This document shows positions 17,058 to 25,981 of a stretch of DNA of 64,000 bases, in pieces. The notes beneath the pieces are model-generated. The model worked only from the letters and a program-made list of their open reading frames with translations, ran no database searches and had not been told where the DNA came from. The position numbers were made by a program, and so were the translations under genes. The first letter of the stretch is position 1, and every line of letters begins with the position of its first letter. The DNA is taken from the NCBI GenBank assembly GCA_016892645.1, contig JAFEMX010000001.1, positions 124,001 through 188,000 of the forward strand. Reading direction: 5' to 3'. This DNA is from Micrococcaceae bacterium RIT 802 (lineage in GTDB: Bacteria; Actinomycetota; Actinomycetes; Actinomycetales; Micrococcaceae).

Positions 17058-19184
17058 ATGACAACGCAGACTGCCGAGCTCGTTCCCAGCTACATCCAGG
17101 ACACCTGGTGGACCCCGGAAAACACCGACGGGGCAACTGTGGTGCTTGACGCGAACACCGGCGAGGAGCTGGCCCTGGTCAGCACCGACGGCCTCGACCT
17201 CGCCGCCGCCGTCGAGCATGGGCGGACCGTGGGCCAGCGCGAACTCGGCCGGCTGACCCTGCACGAGCGGGCCCTGAAGCTCAAGGAAATGGCCCAATAC
17301 CTCAACGAGCGCCGTGAGGAGCTCTACGAGATCTCCTACCGCACCGGGGCCACCAAGATCGACAACATGGTCGACATCGACGGCGGGATCGGCGTCCTGT
17401 TCACCTTCTCCTCCAAGGGGAGGCGCGAACTGCCGAACTCCAACGTCATCCAGGACGGAGCGGCCGAGCCGCTGTCGCGTGACGGGTCCTTCCTCGGCGG
17501 CCACATCTACACCCGCATCCCCGGCGTTGCCGCCCAGATCAATGCCTTCAACTTCCCGGTGTGGGGCATGCTGGAGAAGTTCGCGCCGGCCTTCATCGCC
17601 GGCGTTCCGACCATTGCCAAGCCCGCGACCCCCACCGGGTACCTCTCAGCGGCCGTCGTGCGCATGCTCGTGGAATCGGGTCTGCTGCCCGCCGGTTCGC
17701 TTCAACTGGTCTCCGGTTCGGCGCGCACCCTGCTGGATGCCCTGGACTACCGCGACATGGTGTCCTTCACCGGGTCGGCCTCGACCGCGAACTCGCTGAA
17801 GTCGCATCCGCATGTCGTGACCGGGGGAGTGCGCTTCACCTCCGAGACCGACTCGCTCAACGCGGCGATCCTCGGTCCGGACGCCACGCCGGGGACCCCC
17901 GAATTCGACGCCTTCATCAAGTCGGTCACCACCGAGATGACGGTCAAGGCCGGCCAGAAGTGCACCGCCATCCGGCGGACCATCGTTCCCGCCGAGCTCC
18001 GGGACGACGTCGTCGCCGCGGTGGGGGAACGGCTGGCCCAGCGGGTGGTCGTCGGTGATCCGCGTGCCGAGGGGGTGACCATGGGCGCGCTCGCATCGCT
18101 GGACCAGCTGCGTGACGTCCGCGGCGCCGTCGAGGCCATGCTGGCCGCCGGTGGTGAACTCGCCTACGGAACCCTGGACGCACCGATCGTGCGGACCGCA
18201 TCGGGTGAGGAACGCGAGGTCGCCGACGGCGCCTTCATGTCACCGGTGCTGCTGACGTGGGCGGACGCGGATGCCGAGTCCGTCCATTCGCTCGAGGCCT
18301 TCGGGCCGGTGAGCAGCGTGCTCGGATACACGGATCTGGACGACGCCATCCGCCTCGCGGCTCGAGGGGCCGGTTCCCTGGTGGCCACCGTCTGCACCAA
18401 CGACGGCGACACCGCACGCGTGCTGACCACGGGGATCGCCGGGCACCATGGCCGCGTGCACATCCTGAACCGGGAAACCGCCCGCACCTCCACCGGGCAC
18501 GGTTCGCCGGTTCCGCACCTGGTCCATGGAGGCCCCGGCCGCGCCGGTGGCGGCGAGGAACTCGGCGGCGTCCGCTCGGTCAAGCACCACATGCAGCGCA
18601 CGGCCATCCAGGGCTCGCCCAACCTGCTCACGGCGGTCACCGGGGTCTGGCACACCGGTGCCGACCGCGTCATCGCCGGCGCGGCCGAATTCGGCGCGGT
18701 GGGCGATGCCATCCATCCGTTCCGCAAGTCGCTGGCCGATCTGCGCATCGGTGATGCCTTCGCCTCTCCGCTGCGCGAGGTCACCCTGCAGGACATCACG
18801 GACTTCGCCAACACCACGGGCGATACCTTCTACGCCCACACCGATGCCGCGGCCGCCGAGGCGAACCCGTTCTTCCCCGGCATCGTCGCCCACGGCTACC
18901 TGCTGGTCTCCTGGGCAGCCGGCCTGTTCGTCCAGCCGGCCCCGGGGCCCGTCCTGGCCAACTACGGGCTGGAGAACCTGCGTTTCATCACCCCCGTTCC
19001 GGCCGGGGACAAGATCCGGGTCACCCTGACCGCCAAGAAGATCACGCCCCGCGTGACCGACGAGTACGGCGAGGTGGCGTGGGACGCCATCATCCACAAC
19101 CAGGACGACGAGATCGTGGCCACCTACGATGTCCTGACGCTGGTGGAGAAGGAAGACATCACCTACGCCAACTGGGCGAAGTAG
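17058..19184 (+). CDS. paaZ: bifunctional oxepin-CoA hydrolase / 3-oxo-5,6-dehydrosuberyl-CoA semialdehyde dehydrogenase
   Basis: 708 aa. The ATG at 17058 sits 10 bases after GGAAGGA; a GTG at 17049 is too close to that site. An aldehyde dehydrogenase domain fills about residues 1-530. NAFNFPVWGMLEKFAPA, the glutamate in SETDSLN (Glu263) and the nucleophile Cys302 in GQKCTAIRRT correspond to E256 and C295 of E. coli PaaZ. A MaoC-like hotdog hydratase follows (about 550-708, with NPFFPGIVAHGYLLVSW). It opens the oxepin ring and oxidises the resulting aldehyde. It is the only gene of its transcription unit and ends at a strong hairpin. Confidence 0.92.
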   Translation: MTTQTAELVPSYIQDTWWTPENTDGATVVLDANTGEELALVSTDGLDLAAAVEHGRTVGQRELGRLTLHERALKLKEMAQYLNERREELYEISYRTGATKIDNMVDIDGGIGVLFTFSSKGRRELPNSNVIQDGAAEPLSRDGSFLGGHIYTRIPGVAAQINAFNFPVWGMLEKFAPAFIAGVPTIAKPATPTGYLSAAVVRMLVESGLLPAGSLQLVSGSARTLLDALDYRDMVSFTGSASTANSLKSHPHVVTGGVRFTSETDSLNAAILGPDATPGTPEFDAFIKSVTTEMTVKAGQKCTAIRRTIVPAELRDDVVAAVGERLAQRVVVGDPRAEGVTMGALASLDQLRDVRGAVEAMLAAGGELAYGTLDAPIVRTASGEEREVADGAFMSPVLLTWADADAESVHSLEAFGPVSSVLGYTDLDDAIRLAARGAGSLVATVCTNDGDTARVLTTGIAGHHGRVHILNRETARTSTGHGSPVPHLVHGGPGRAGGGEELGGVRSVKHHMQRTAIQGSPNLLTAVTGVWHTGADRVIAGAAEFGAVGDAIHPFRKSLADLRIGDAFASPLREVTLQDITDFANTTGDTFYAHTDAAAAEANPFFPGIVAHGYLLVSWAAGLFVQPAPGPVLANYGLENLRFITPVPAGDKIRVTLTAKKITPRVTDEYGEVAWDAIIHNQDDEIVATYDVLTLVEKEDITYANWAK

Positions 19185-19205
19185 CCCGTCGGCCCCGCGG
19201 GGGCC

Positions 19206-19264
19206 AGGCGAACGACGGCGGGTACGGCACCTTTCACCAGTGCCGGCCCCGCCGTCGTTTGCCT
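19206..19264. terminator. bidirectional terminator hairpin between paaZ and the ThDP enzyme
   Basis: AGGCGAACGACGGCGGG (19206-19222) pairs with the mirror arm ending CCGCCGTCGTTTGCCT (to 19264). A smaller hairpin, GGCAC/GTGCC, sits in the loop. A short T-run is included in the distal arm. The two flanking genes converge on it. Confidence 0.75.
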
Positions 19265-19273
19265 GAACGCGCC

Positions 19274-20971
19274 CTAGTAGGCCTTCACGCGCTGCTCGAC
19301 GATCAGGTGGATCAGCGCAAAGCGTCCCTCGTTGTCGATGGCCGACAGCGCCGCCTCGAGCGCAGCCGGCACATCGACGTCGTTCTCCACCCGGACGCCG
19401 AAGCCGCCGAAGGCCTGCGCCATGGCCGCGAAGTCGGGGTTCTGCAGCTGCGTACCGGAAATGCGCTCCGGGTAGTCGCGTTCCTGGTGCGTGCGGATCG
19501 TGCCGTATTCCTGGTTGTCCATTACGATGACCAGCGGGGTCGCCCCGTACTGTGCCGCCGTGGCCAGCTCCTGGCCGTTCATCAGGAACTCGCCGTCGCC
19601 GGCGATGGTCACCACGCGGCGTCCCGGGGTGGCCAGCGACGCGGCAACGGCCGAGGGGATGGAGTACCCCATCGACCCGTTGCGTGCACTGACCATCGAG
19701 GCGTAGCCGTTGGTCGGGAAATAGCGGTGCGCCCAGTTGGTGTGCTCGCCGGCACCGAAGGTGACCATGGCATCCTCGGGCAGCGACGCCACGAGGTTCG
19801 CCATGAGGGTGGCCATCTTGGCCTGGCCGTCCCCGGGGGTGGCATCGGGCAGGGCGGCGAACTTCTCCTGCTCCGCGCGCATGCGCTGGGTCCATTCGCG
19901 CCAGGAGTCCTTCACGGGGAGGTCCATGCGGACCAGGTCGCGGACGAAGACGTCCGGCTTGGCGACGATCTGGTGGGATACGGGCCCGGAGCGGCCGCGC
20001 AGCGACGGGTCGATGGTGACCAGGAAGTTCTTCTTGTCCCAGTTCTGCCGGATGGCGAACCCGTCGGTGATCACGTCGCCGGGGACCGTGCCGACGAAGA
20101 CCAGCAGGTCGGTTTCCTCCAGCAGGTCGTAGGTCGGTTTGGGCCGGCCGTAGCCGATGGGCCCGACGTAGGAGGGGGAGTTGAAGGGGACCGTGCCCTC
20201 GCAGCGCCATTCGGCGGCCGCCGGCAGGCCGTGCTCCTCCAACCAGGTGGTGAACGCGCTGGCTCCCTCGGCGCTCCAGTCGTTGCCGCCGAAGATGAAC
20301 AGCGGCTTGTCCGCCTCCTTCAGCGCGTCGTGCAGGGACTTCCAGTCGGTGACGGTCATGCCCCCGCTGGCCACCGGGATCCTCGGGTGGACCTCGGCCG
20401 GGACCTGGCGTTTGATGATGTCCTCGGGAAGCCCCACGACCACGGGCCCCGGGCGGCCGGACATGGCGGCGAACATGGCCTCGGCAACGACCTCGGAAGC
20501 GCGTTCGGCGTGGTCGAGGATCATCACGCGCTTGGCGTTGGTGCCGAACCAGGCCTTCGGATCGAACTCCTGGAAGGCCTCCTTTTCGCGGTGCTCGAAG
20601 GGGATCAGCCCCACGAAGAGGACCATCGGCGTGGAGTCCTGCCACGCGGTGTGGAGCCCGACGTGGGCGTTGGCGGCGCCGGGACCGCGGGTGACCATCG
20701 CGATGCCGGGCAGCTGGTTCATCTTGCCGTCGGCCTCGGCCATGTAGGCGGCGCCGCCCTCGTGGCGGCAGACCACCGTGTCGATGGGGGAGTGGTGCAG
20801 GCCGTCGAGGACGTCGAGGTAGCTCTCGCCCGGGACGACGTAGGTGCGTTTCACCCCATGTGCCACCAGCGTGTCCACGATCATGTGGCCGGCCGACTTG
20901 GTGGCCGGTCCGGCCGGATCCTGGGCCGGGCTGCCGTCCTGCCCTGCGGGCTCGGTCTGGATGGTTGTCAC
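19274..20971 (-). CDS. ThDP-dependent enzyme of the acetolactate synthase/decarboxylase family
   Basis: 565 aa; GTG at 20971 after an AGAGG site. All three ThDP-enzyme domains are present. Glu71 in VCRHEGGAAYMA is the cofactor-activating glutamate. The central nucleotide-binding-like domain spans about 210-345. The ThDP motif begins GDGEFLMNGQELATAAQYG near residue 454 and ends DNQEYG. Sequence does not say which 2-oxo acid is used; candidates are acetolactate synthase-like, phenylglyoxylate/phenylpyruvate decarboxylase or sulfoacetaldehyde-type enzymes. Being convergent with paaZ suggests, but does not prove, a role in feeding aromatic acids into the pathway. No regulatory small subunit follows, which argues against a biosynthetic acetolactate synthase. 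Confidence 0.75.
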   Translation of the reverse strand: MTTIQTEPAGQDGSPAQDPAGPATKSAGHMIVDTLVAHGVKRTYVVPGESYLDVLDGLHHSPIDTVVCRHEGGAAYMAEADGKMNQLPGIAMVTRGPGAANAHVGLHTAWQDSTPMVLFVGLIPFEHREKEAFQEFDPKAWFGTNAKRVMILDHAERASEVVAEAMFAAMSGRPGPVVVGLPEDIIKRQVPAEVHPRIPVASGGMTVTDWKSLHDALKEADKPLFIFGGNDWSAEGASAFTTWLEEHGLPAAAEWRCEGTVPFNSPSYVGPIGYGRPKPTYDLLEETDLLVFVGTVPGDVITDGFAIRQNWDKKNFLVTIDPSLRGRSGPVSHQIVAKPDVFVRDLVRMDLPVKDSWREWTQRMRAEQEKFAALPDATPGDGQAKMATLMANLVASLPEDAMVTFGAGEHTNWAHRYFPTNGYASMVSARNGSMGYSIPSAVAASLATPGRRVVTIAGDGEFLMNGQELATAAQYGATPLVIVMDNQEYGTIRTHQERDYPERISGTQLQNPDFAAMAQAFGGFGVRVENDVDVPAALEAALSAIDNEGRFALIHLIVEQRVKAY

Positions 20972-21178
20972 GGGGTGACCTCTTTCGCCGTTGAAATGGG
21001 TGTCACGGAACGACGCGGGCGCCCTGGAGGAGCCGCGGCGTCATTGCCTGCTGCAGGCCAAATTACAGGACGGACGGTGGCGACCCCAGAACGGGGGACA
21101 CGTTGCCGTCATGTATGCGATGCGGGTCACGTTCGCTTGACCGGGTCGTGCTGATCCCCCGCCACCTAGGATGGTTCG

Positions 21179-21781
21179 GTGAACGGAAAACGGAAGGACC
21201 CGGCGGGCACACGGCCACGCGCGGTCCTCCGCCCGTGGACCACGGATCGTGCCGACGTGCAGGCCGTGCTCCGCGCGTTCGCGGCACCCGGCATGGCGGG
21301 CCAGTCCCGGAGCGCCATCGCCTCGCTGGACGATGCCCATGCCTGGATTGCCGCCCTGGTTCCCGAACCGTCCGACAACCTTCCGCGATCCGTGGCCTTC
21401 GCCATCGACCTGGACGGGACGGCGGTGGGCCATGTGATGGTCTCCGCCATCGAACGGCGCCATCTCACCGGGTGGGTCTCGTACTGGGTGGCATCGTCGG
21501 CCCGCGGCCGGGGGCTGGCCGCCGCGGGAACCGCAGCGCTCGCCCGCTACTGCTTCGCGGAACGTGGACTCTTTCGGCTGGAACTGGGCCATCGGGTCAA
21601 CAACCCGGCGTCCGGGCGGGTCGCCGCGGCGGCGGGGTTCACGCGGGAGGGCGTGGAACGGCAGAAGCTGCGCTACCAGGACGACGGTGGTACGTGGCAA
21701 CGGTTCGACACGGCCCGCTGGGCGCGGCTGGCGACGGACCCGTCACCCGGCATCGTGCCGCTGGAGATCCGCCACCCCTGA
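21179..21781 (+). CDS. GNAT-family N-acetyltransferase, RimJ/RimL-like
   Basis: 200 aa, GTG start at 21179. The motif A region reads VSYWVASSARGRGLAAAGTAALARYCF and is followed by LFRLELGHRVNNPASGRVAAAAGFTREGVERQKL, the classic RimJ/RimL arrangement. The N-terminus RAVLRPWTTDRADVQAVLRAF is also typical. These enzymes acetylate protein N-termini or small molecules; the acceptor is unknown. It is transcribed alone and converges on the GrpB-like gene 26 bases downstream. Confidence 0.75.
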   Translation: MNGKRKDPAGTRPRAVLRPWTTDRADVQAVLRAFAAPGMAGQSRSAIASLDDAHAWIAALVPEPSDNLPRSVAFAIDLDGTAVGHVMVSAIERRHLTGWVSYWVASSARGRGLAAAGTAALARYCFAERGLFRLELGHRVNNPASGRVAAAAGFTREGVERQKLRYQDDGGTWQRFDTARWARLATDPSPGIVPLEIRHP

Positions 21782-21807
21782 ACCGAAGGGCGGGCCCGGC
21801 ACATCCG

Positions 21808-22428
21808 TCAGACGGTGCTTCCGTCCCGGCCGGCTGCCGTGAACACCCGGGAGTAGATCTCGCGGATGACGCCTTCCTTGCGGGCGTTGTAGGCCATGAC
21901 GGTGCCGCCCTCGTCATTCGTCAGCCCGGCGGCCGCTTGCTTCGCCTCCCGGTACAGGGACCGGTCCTCCGGATGGCCACGCAGCCAGTCCCGGAACATC
22001 CGGTGCCGGATGGTCTCGGGGCAATCGGGCCCGAAGACATGAAGGTTGGCCGCCGGGTCGTCGAGCCGGAAACAGCGGTGCTCGTGCCAGCCGGGCTCCC
22101 GGACGAACAAGATGAAACCCTCGCCTTCCAAGGCGCTGCGGTAGGCGGACTCGTCCGCGGGGTCCGCGACGGTCAGGTCGATGTCGATCACCGGTTTGGC
22201 GGCCAGCCCGGGAACGGAGGTGGAACCGACATGATCCACCGCGAGGGCCAACGGGCCCAGCGCCGCGCGGATCCGGGACTCCAGCGTGGCGAAGTGTGCC
22301 GGCCACGCAGGATCGTGGTCGACGATGACCACCGGACCGGGAGTGGGACCCCCGGCAAGCCAGACGGCATCGTCCGGATCGGACTCGTGGTGTTCCCTGA
22401 TCTCTTCGTCACTGGCCATGGGGACCAT
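21808..22428 (-). CDS. GrpB-family nucleotidyltransferase-fold protein
   Basis: 206 aa from the ATG at 22428; an in-frame ATG at 22419 is an equally good start and neither has a clear ribosome site. The diagnostic GrpB stretch is VDHVGSTSVPGLAAKPVIDIDL (in two blocks), the GS...D.D signature of the nucleotidyltransferase fold. It is followed by HRCFRLDDPAANLHVF and FRDWLRGHPEDRSLYREAK. Biochemical roles are mostly undefined, although some relatives are fused to dephospho-CoA kinase. An unusual polar N-terminal extension of about 30 residues (DEEIREHHESDPDD) precedes the domain. Confidence 0.8.
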   Translation of the reverse strand: MVPMASDEEIREHHESDPDDAVWLAGGPTPGPVVIVDHDPAWPAHFATLESRIRAALGPLALAVDHVGSTSVPGLAAKPVIDIDLTVADPADESAYRSALEGEGFILFVREPGWHEHRCFRLDDPAANLHVFGPDCPETIRHRMFRDWLRGHPEDRSLYREAKQAAAGLTNDEGGTVMAYNARKEGVIREIYSRVFTAAGRDGSTV

Positions 22429-22463
22429 GCTAACCGTGCGATGGACAGCAGGAACCCGGTCGG

Positions 22464-23156
22464 CTATGCCTCCTGGTAGGGGCTCGGCGGGTACTCCGTC
22501 GAGTCCTCCTGGGTGGCCTCGGCCGGGAGCTGGCGCCACGACCACCAGCCGAAGAGGGATGCGCCGAACTGCAGGACGAGGACCGCCAGGGTGGCGAAGG
22601 CCGGCTGGTTGCCGAAGTAGACGATGACCTGGGCCACGGCGGAGGCGGCGATGACCAGCCAGGCCCAGCGCAGGCCGTTGGCCACGCCGACCAGGCCCGC
22701 CGGGAGCAGGGCCGAAAAGAAGAGCGTCAGCCAGAAGTTCGCCGGGATGCTCCCCAGGTCCATCCCGCTGAAGATCGTGGGCAGCGCGGAGGCGAAGGCG
22801 ATGAGCACGGTGATGACGAACCCCCACACCAGCGCGGACGCGGTGAACGGCTTGACCTCGACGGCCCGGCCGAACTTGCCGCGCAGACGGTACTTGCTGA
22901 AGCGCCACAGGCCGTAGATCGGGACCAGCAGGTAGGGAACCGCCTTGAAGAGTCCGTCGAATCCGAACTGCAGGGCGATCACCAGCGGGCCGGCGAAGAC
23001 GGCCAGGATCTGGATCCACCAGCCGAGGTCGTTGCGGCGGGCCAGCAGCAACAGGGCGATCCCGGTCAGGAGCACACCCAGGGAATCGAGCGCCACGATC
23101 GTCGCGGTGTCGGTGCCCAGGGGCTGGTTGAACAGGGACTGGAAGAGCTGGTCCAC
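22464..23156 (-). CDS. multi-spanning membrane protein, PnuC-like
   Basis: 230 aa from the GTG at 23156, chosen because AGGCAG lies 10-12 bases upstream; an upstream GTG at 23207 lacks a ribosome site. There are about seven hydrophobic segments. The first part (DSLGVLLTGIALLLLARRNDLGWWIQI) and the C-terminal LFGWWSWRQL resemble NMN/nicotinamide riboside transporters of the PnuC family, where a W-rich last helix binds substrate. Similarity is by eye and modest; an unrelated membrane protein is possible. No NAD-salvage gene is adjacent. Confidence 0.45.
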   Translation of the reverse strand: MDQLFQSLFNQPLGTDTATIVALDSLGVLLTGIALLLLARRNDLGWWIQILAVFAGPLVIALQFGFDGLFKAVPYLLVPIYGLWRFSKYRLRGKFGRAVEVKPFTASALVWGFVITVLIAFASALPTIFSGMDLGSIPANFWLTLFFSALLPAGLVGVANGLRWAWLVIAASAVAQVIVYFGNQPAFATLAVLVLQFGASLFGWWSWRQLPAEATQEDSTEYPPSPYQEA

Positions 23157-23291
23157 GAAAGGCTGCCTATCGAACGGATGAGTGCATGCGCGGGCCACGG
23201 GCCACACGGAGGGAACCCATCGATCGTACCGCCGCGCCGTCGCCGTCCCCGAATCCGCCCCCGGCCGTACCCCGGGGCGGTGGGCGGGGGA

Positions 23292-23900
23292 TCAGGCGCG
23301 CAGCCCGTCCAGCATCATGGCGATGGCGTTGTCCTCCACCTGCTGCGGGGTGGACGGCCCGTCGGGGCGGTACCACTCCACCAGCGAGTTGATCGTGCCG
23401 AACATCAGGCGGGTGGTGGTCCGCGGGTCGATGTCCCCGCGCAGCGAACCCTCCTGCTGCGCGGCGACGACGAGGTCGGCGAGCCGGCGGTCGACGGCCC
23501 GGCGCCGCTCGAGCGCGTGCCGCTCGATCTCGGTGTTGCCGCGCAGCCGCAACAGCAGGGTCACGTACGGCTGGCGGTCGACCAGGACCCGGATGGTGGA
23601 GCGCAACACGAACTCCAGTCGTGCCGCCGCCGTGCCACTGGTCGCCCGGGGATCGTCCCCCAGGGCCTCCAACGGCACGAGGGCCTCGTCCAGGGCCTTG
23701 TCCAGCAGGTCCCCCTTGGAGGGCACGTGGTGGTAGATCGCCGATTTGCTGATGCCCAGGTTGTCGGCCAGCGTGCCCATCGACGTCGCGTCGTAGCCGT
23801 GCTTGTTGAAGACCTGCACGGCGATGGACAGGACGGATTCCTGGTCGTGGCCGGGGCGGCCGCGTTTGGCCCCGGAGGGCTTGCTGGCGATGGTGGACAT
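23292..23900 (-). CDS. paaR: TetR-family regulator of the phenylacetate genes
   Basis: 202 aa. The N-terminal TetR DNA-binding domain covers about residues 15-65 (VLSIAVQVFNKHGYDATSMGTLADNLGISKSAIYHHVPSKGDLLDKAL), with the helix-turn-helix in TLADNLGISKSAIYHHV. The C-terminal ligand domain is the usual divergent helical bundle. It is the last gene of the operon paaI-paaK-paaR, nine bases after paaK. Location and the repeated palindromes at 2410, 17026, 25776 and 40327 make it the probable phenylacetyl-CoA-responsive repressor of all paa blocks. The regulator-site link is inferred. Confidence 0.8.
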   Translation of the reverse strand: MSTIASKPSGAKRGRPGHDQESVLSIAVQVFNKHGYDATSMGTLADNLGISKSAIYHHVPSKGDLLDKALDEALVPLEALGDDPRATSGTAAARLEFVLRSTIRVLVDRQPYVTLLLRLRGNTEIERHALERRRAVDRRLADLVVAAQQEGSLRGDIDPRTTTRLMFGTINSLVEWYRPDGPSTPQQVEDNAIAMMLDGLRA

Positions 23901-23909
23901 CCGTCGATC

Positions 23910-25229
23910 CTACTTGTCGCGCAGGTCGTAGATGCGCCGCAGCTTGCCGACCGAGCGCGGCAGCGACTCCGGATCCACCACGTCGATCCGGCAGCTGGAG
24001 CCGACATTGATCTTGATGGCCTTCTGCAGCTCGGCGGCCGCGGCGATGGCGCGATCGGACGTGCAGTCCGCCCTCCGCTCGATCTTCACGGCGAGCTCGT
24101 CCATGCGGCCCGGCCGGGTGATCTCCAGCTGGAAGTGCGGGGACAGCCCGGCGACCTTCAGTGCGAGCTCCTCGATCTGGCTGGGGAACAGGTTCACCCC
24201 GCGCAGGATGATCATGTCGTCGCTGCGCCCGGTGATGCGGCCCATGCGGCGGTGGCCGGGGCGCGCGGTGCCGGGCAGCAACCGGGTGAGGTCGTGGGTG
24301 CGGTAGCGGATGATCGGCAGTGCCTGCTTGGTCAGCGACGTGAACACCAGCTCCCCGGGTTCGCCGTCGCCGAGTGCCTTCGACGGATCGAAGGCGTCGA
24401 TGATCTCCGGGCGGAAATGATCCTCCCAGATGTGGCTGCCGTCCTTGGTCTGGTTGGATTCCCCGGCCACGCCCGGGCCCATGACCTCGGAGAGGCCGTA
24501 GATGTCGCAGGCGTCGATGTCGAACATGACCTCGAGCTCGTGGCGCATCTCCTGCGTCCACGGCTCGGCGCCGAGCACGGCGACCTTCAGCGAGGTAGAG
24601 CGCGGGTCGATGCCCTGGCGCTGCATGGCGTCGCCGATGGTCAGCAGGTACGTGGGGGTGCACAGGATCGCGTCGGGGGCGAAGTCCTGGATCAGCGTGA
24701 TCTGCTTTTCGGTCTGCCCGCCCGACATGGGGATCACCGTGGTGCCCAGGCGTTCGGCGGCGGCATGGGCACCCAGTCCGCCGGTGAACAGGCCGTAGCC
24801 GTAGGCGTTGTGGACCTTCCAGCCGGGCTTGACGCCCGACAGGCGCAGGCAGCGGGCGCCGAGCTTGGCCCAGTCGTCCAGATCCTGCTGGGTGTACCCG
24901 ACGACCGTCGCGCGCCCGGTCGTCCCGGAGGAGGCGTGGATGCGGGCGACCTGCTGCTGCGGGACGGCGAACATGCCGAACGGATAGGTCTTGCGCAGGT
25001 CCTCCTTCTCGGTGAAGGGGAACTTGGCCAGGTCGGCGAGCTCCTTGAGGTCACTCGGGTGTACCCCGGCGGCGTCGTACTTCTCCCGGTAGAGGGGGAC
25101 GCGGTCGTAGGCGTAGGCAACGGTCTCCTGCAGGCGCGTGAGCTGCAGCGACTCGATCTGGTCGCGGCTCATCGTCTCTTCGGGATCGAGGGGGTTGGGA
25201 AGCTCGGTTTCCGGTGCTGTCTGCGTCAT
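23910..25229 (-). CDS. paaK: phenylacetate-CoA ligase
   Basis: 439 aa from the ATG at 25229 (MTQTAPETELP). A longer reading to 25403 would run into the preceding gene. It is an adenylate-forming enzyme of the PaaK group: the P-loop-like SSGTTGRATVVGYTQQDL is near residue 98, DIYGLSEVMGPGVAGE is the aryl-substrate block, and GRSDDMIILRGVNLFPSQIE is the hinge to the C-terminal domain. It activates phenylacetate with ATP and CoA, the first step of the pathway. It follows paaI after about 73 bases. Confidence 0.93.
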   Translation of the reverse strand: MTQTAPETELPNPLDPEETMSRDQIESLQLTRLQETVAYAYDRVPLYREKYDAAGVHPSDLKELADLAKFPFTEKEDLRKTYPFGMFAVPQQQVARIHASSGTTGRATVVGYTQQDLDDWAKLGARCLRLSGVKPGWKVHNAYGYGLFTGGLGAHAAAERLGTTVIPMSGGQTEKQITLIQDFAPDAILCTPTYLLTIGDAMQRQGIDPRSTSLKVAVLGAEPWTQEMRHELEVMFDIDACDIYGLSEVMGPGVAGESNQTKDGSHIWEDHFRPEIIDAFDPSKALGDGEPGELVFTSLTKQALPIIRYRTHDLTRLLPGTARPGHRRMGRITGRSDDMIILRGVNLFPSQIEELALKVAGLSPHFQLEITRPGRMDELAVKIERRADCTSDRAIAAAAELQKAIKINVGSSCRIDVVDPESLPRSVGKLRRIYDLRDK

Positions 25230-25302
25230 GGCTGGGCCTTCGGTGATTGCTGGGGTGGGGAAACGGGTACGACGCCGGAAGCCGGCTTCCGGTGCCGGGT
25301 AC

Positions 25303-25755
25303 CTAGCGCTTGGGGACGGTGCGCGACCGGCCACGGAACTCGGCAACGATCTCCTCGCCGCCCTCCGGGGTGCTCTGGCGGATCTGGATGTCGTAGATGC
25401 CACTGCGGCCCGACTGCTGGCGGCGGGTGGCTTCCGCGGTGAGGATCCGTCCCGGGATGCCCGGGCGGATGAAGTTGATGTCGACGCCGGAGGCGACGGT
25501 GATCGTCTCGTCGGAGCCCTCGGGCGGGTTGCAGGCCATCGCGAACGCCGTATCGCCGAGCGCGAAGATCATCCCGCCGTGGCCGATCCCAAAGCCGTTG
25601 AGCATCTCGGGGCGCAGCGTCATCGTGATCGTTGCCTCGCCGTCGGCGACGTGCTGGACCTCGATGCCCAGCCATTCGGCCGTGTTGTCGTTGGCCAGGA
25701 CGGCATGGCACGGAGCAGTCCCCGCGTTGGCCGATTCGACGTCGGTTTCGGTCAT
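25303..25755 (-). CDS. paaI: hydroxyphenylacetyl-CoA thioesterase PaaI
   Basis: 150 aa from the ATG at 25755 with GGATGGAGA upstream; readings upstream of this would cross the operator. Hotdog fold: NGFGIGHGGMIFALGDTAFAMACN carries the catalytic aspartate of the PaaI family (GHGG...D), and GVDINFIRPGIPGRILTAEA follows. PaaI removes CoA from dead-end phenylacetyl-CoA derivatives and so protects the CoA pool. First gene of the paaI-paaK-paaR operon. Confidence 0.88.
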   Translation of the reverse strand: MTETDVESANAGTAPCHAVLANDNTAEWLGIEVQHVADGEATITMTLRPEMLNGFGIGHGGMIFALGDTAFAMACNPPEGSDETITVASGVDINFIRPGIPGRILTAEATRRQQSGRSGIYDIQIRQSTPEGGEEIVAEFRGRSRTVPKR

Positions 25756-25775
25756 GCTGGGTCTCCATCCACGAA

Positions 25776-25793
25776 TTACTGAACGTTCATTAG
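25776..25793. promoter_or_regulatory. putative PaaR operator before paaI-paaK-paaR (short-spaced variant)
   Basis: ATTACTGAACGTTCATTA contains the perfect 10-base palindrome TGAACGTTCA (25780-25789), 24 bases before the paaI start. It has the same half-site (ATTACTGAACG) as the paaA and paaZ operators but the two halves are four bases closer. It may be a different-affinity site used for autoregulation, or a related site for another regulator. Confidence 0.5.
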
Positions 25794-25981
25794 GTAATCC
25801 TGAATTGTGACTCAAGTCAAGCCGTGGTTCGCCCGCGACGGCACTGTGACGTCAACTCACGCCGTTGCCGACTCCGGACCCGTGGGGGTGCAACATTCTG
25901 TAGCTACATGCACTATTTTGCAGGTGGCCGGAGGGAGTCGCGAAGGAACTCTGTTGGTGCTGGCAGCGGTGCCTGTCCCTT

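Noticed and set aside
20972-21178. Intergenic region before the GNAT at 21179
   Set aside because: Several short readings and an inverted patch (CCCCAGAACGGGG) exist, but none is convincing as a gene or terminator.
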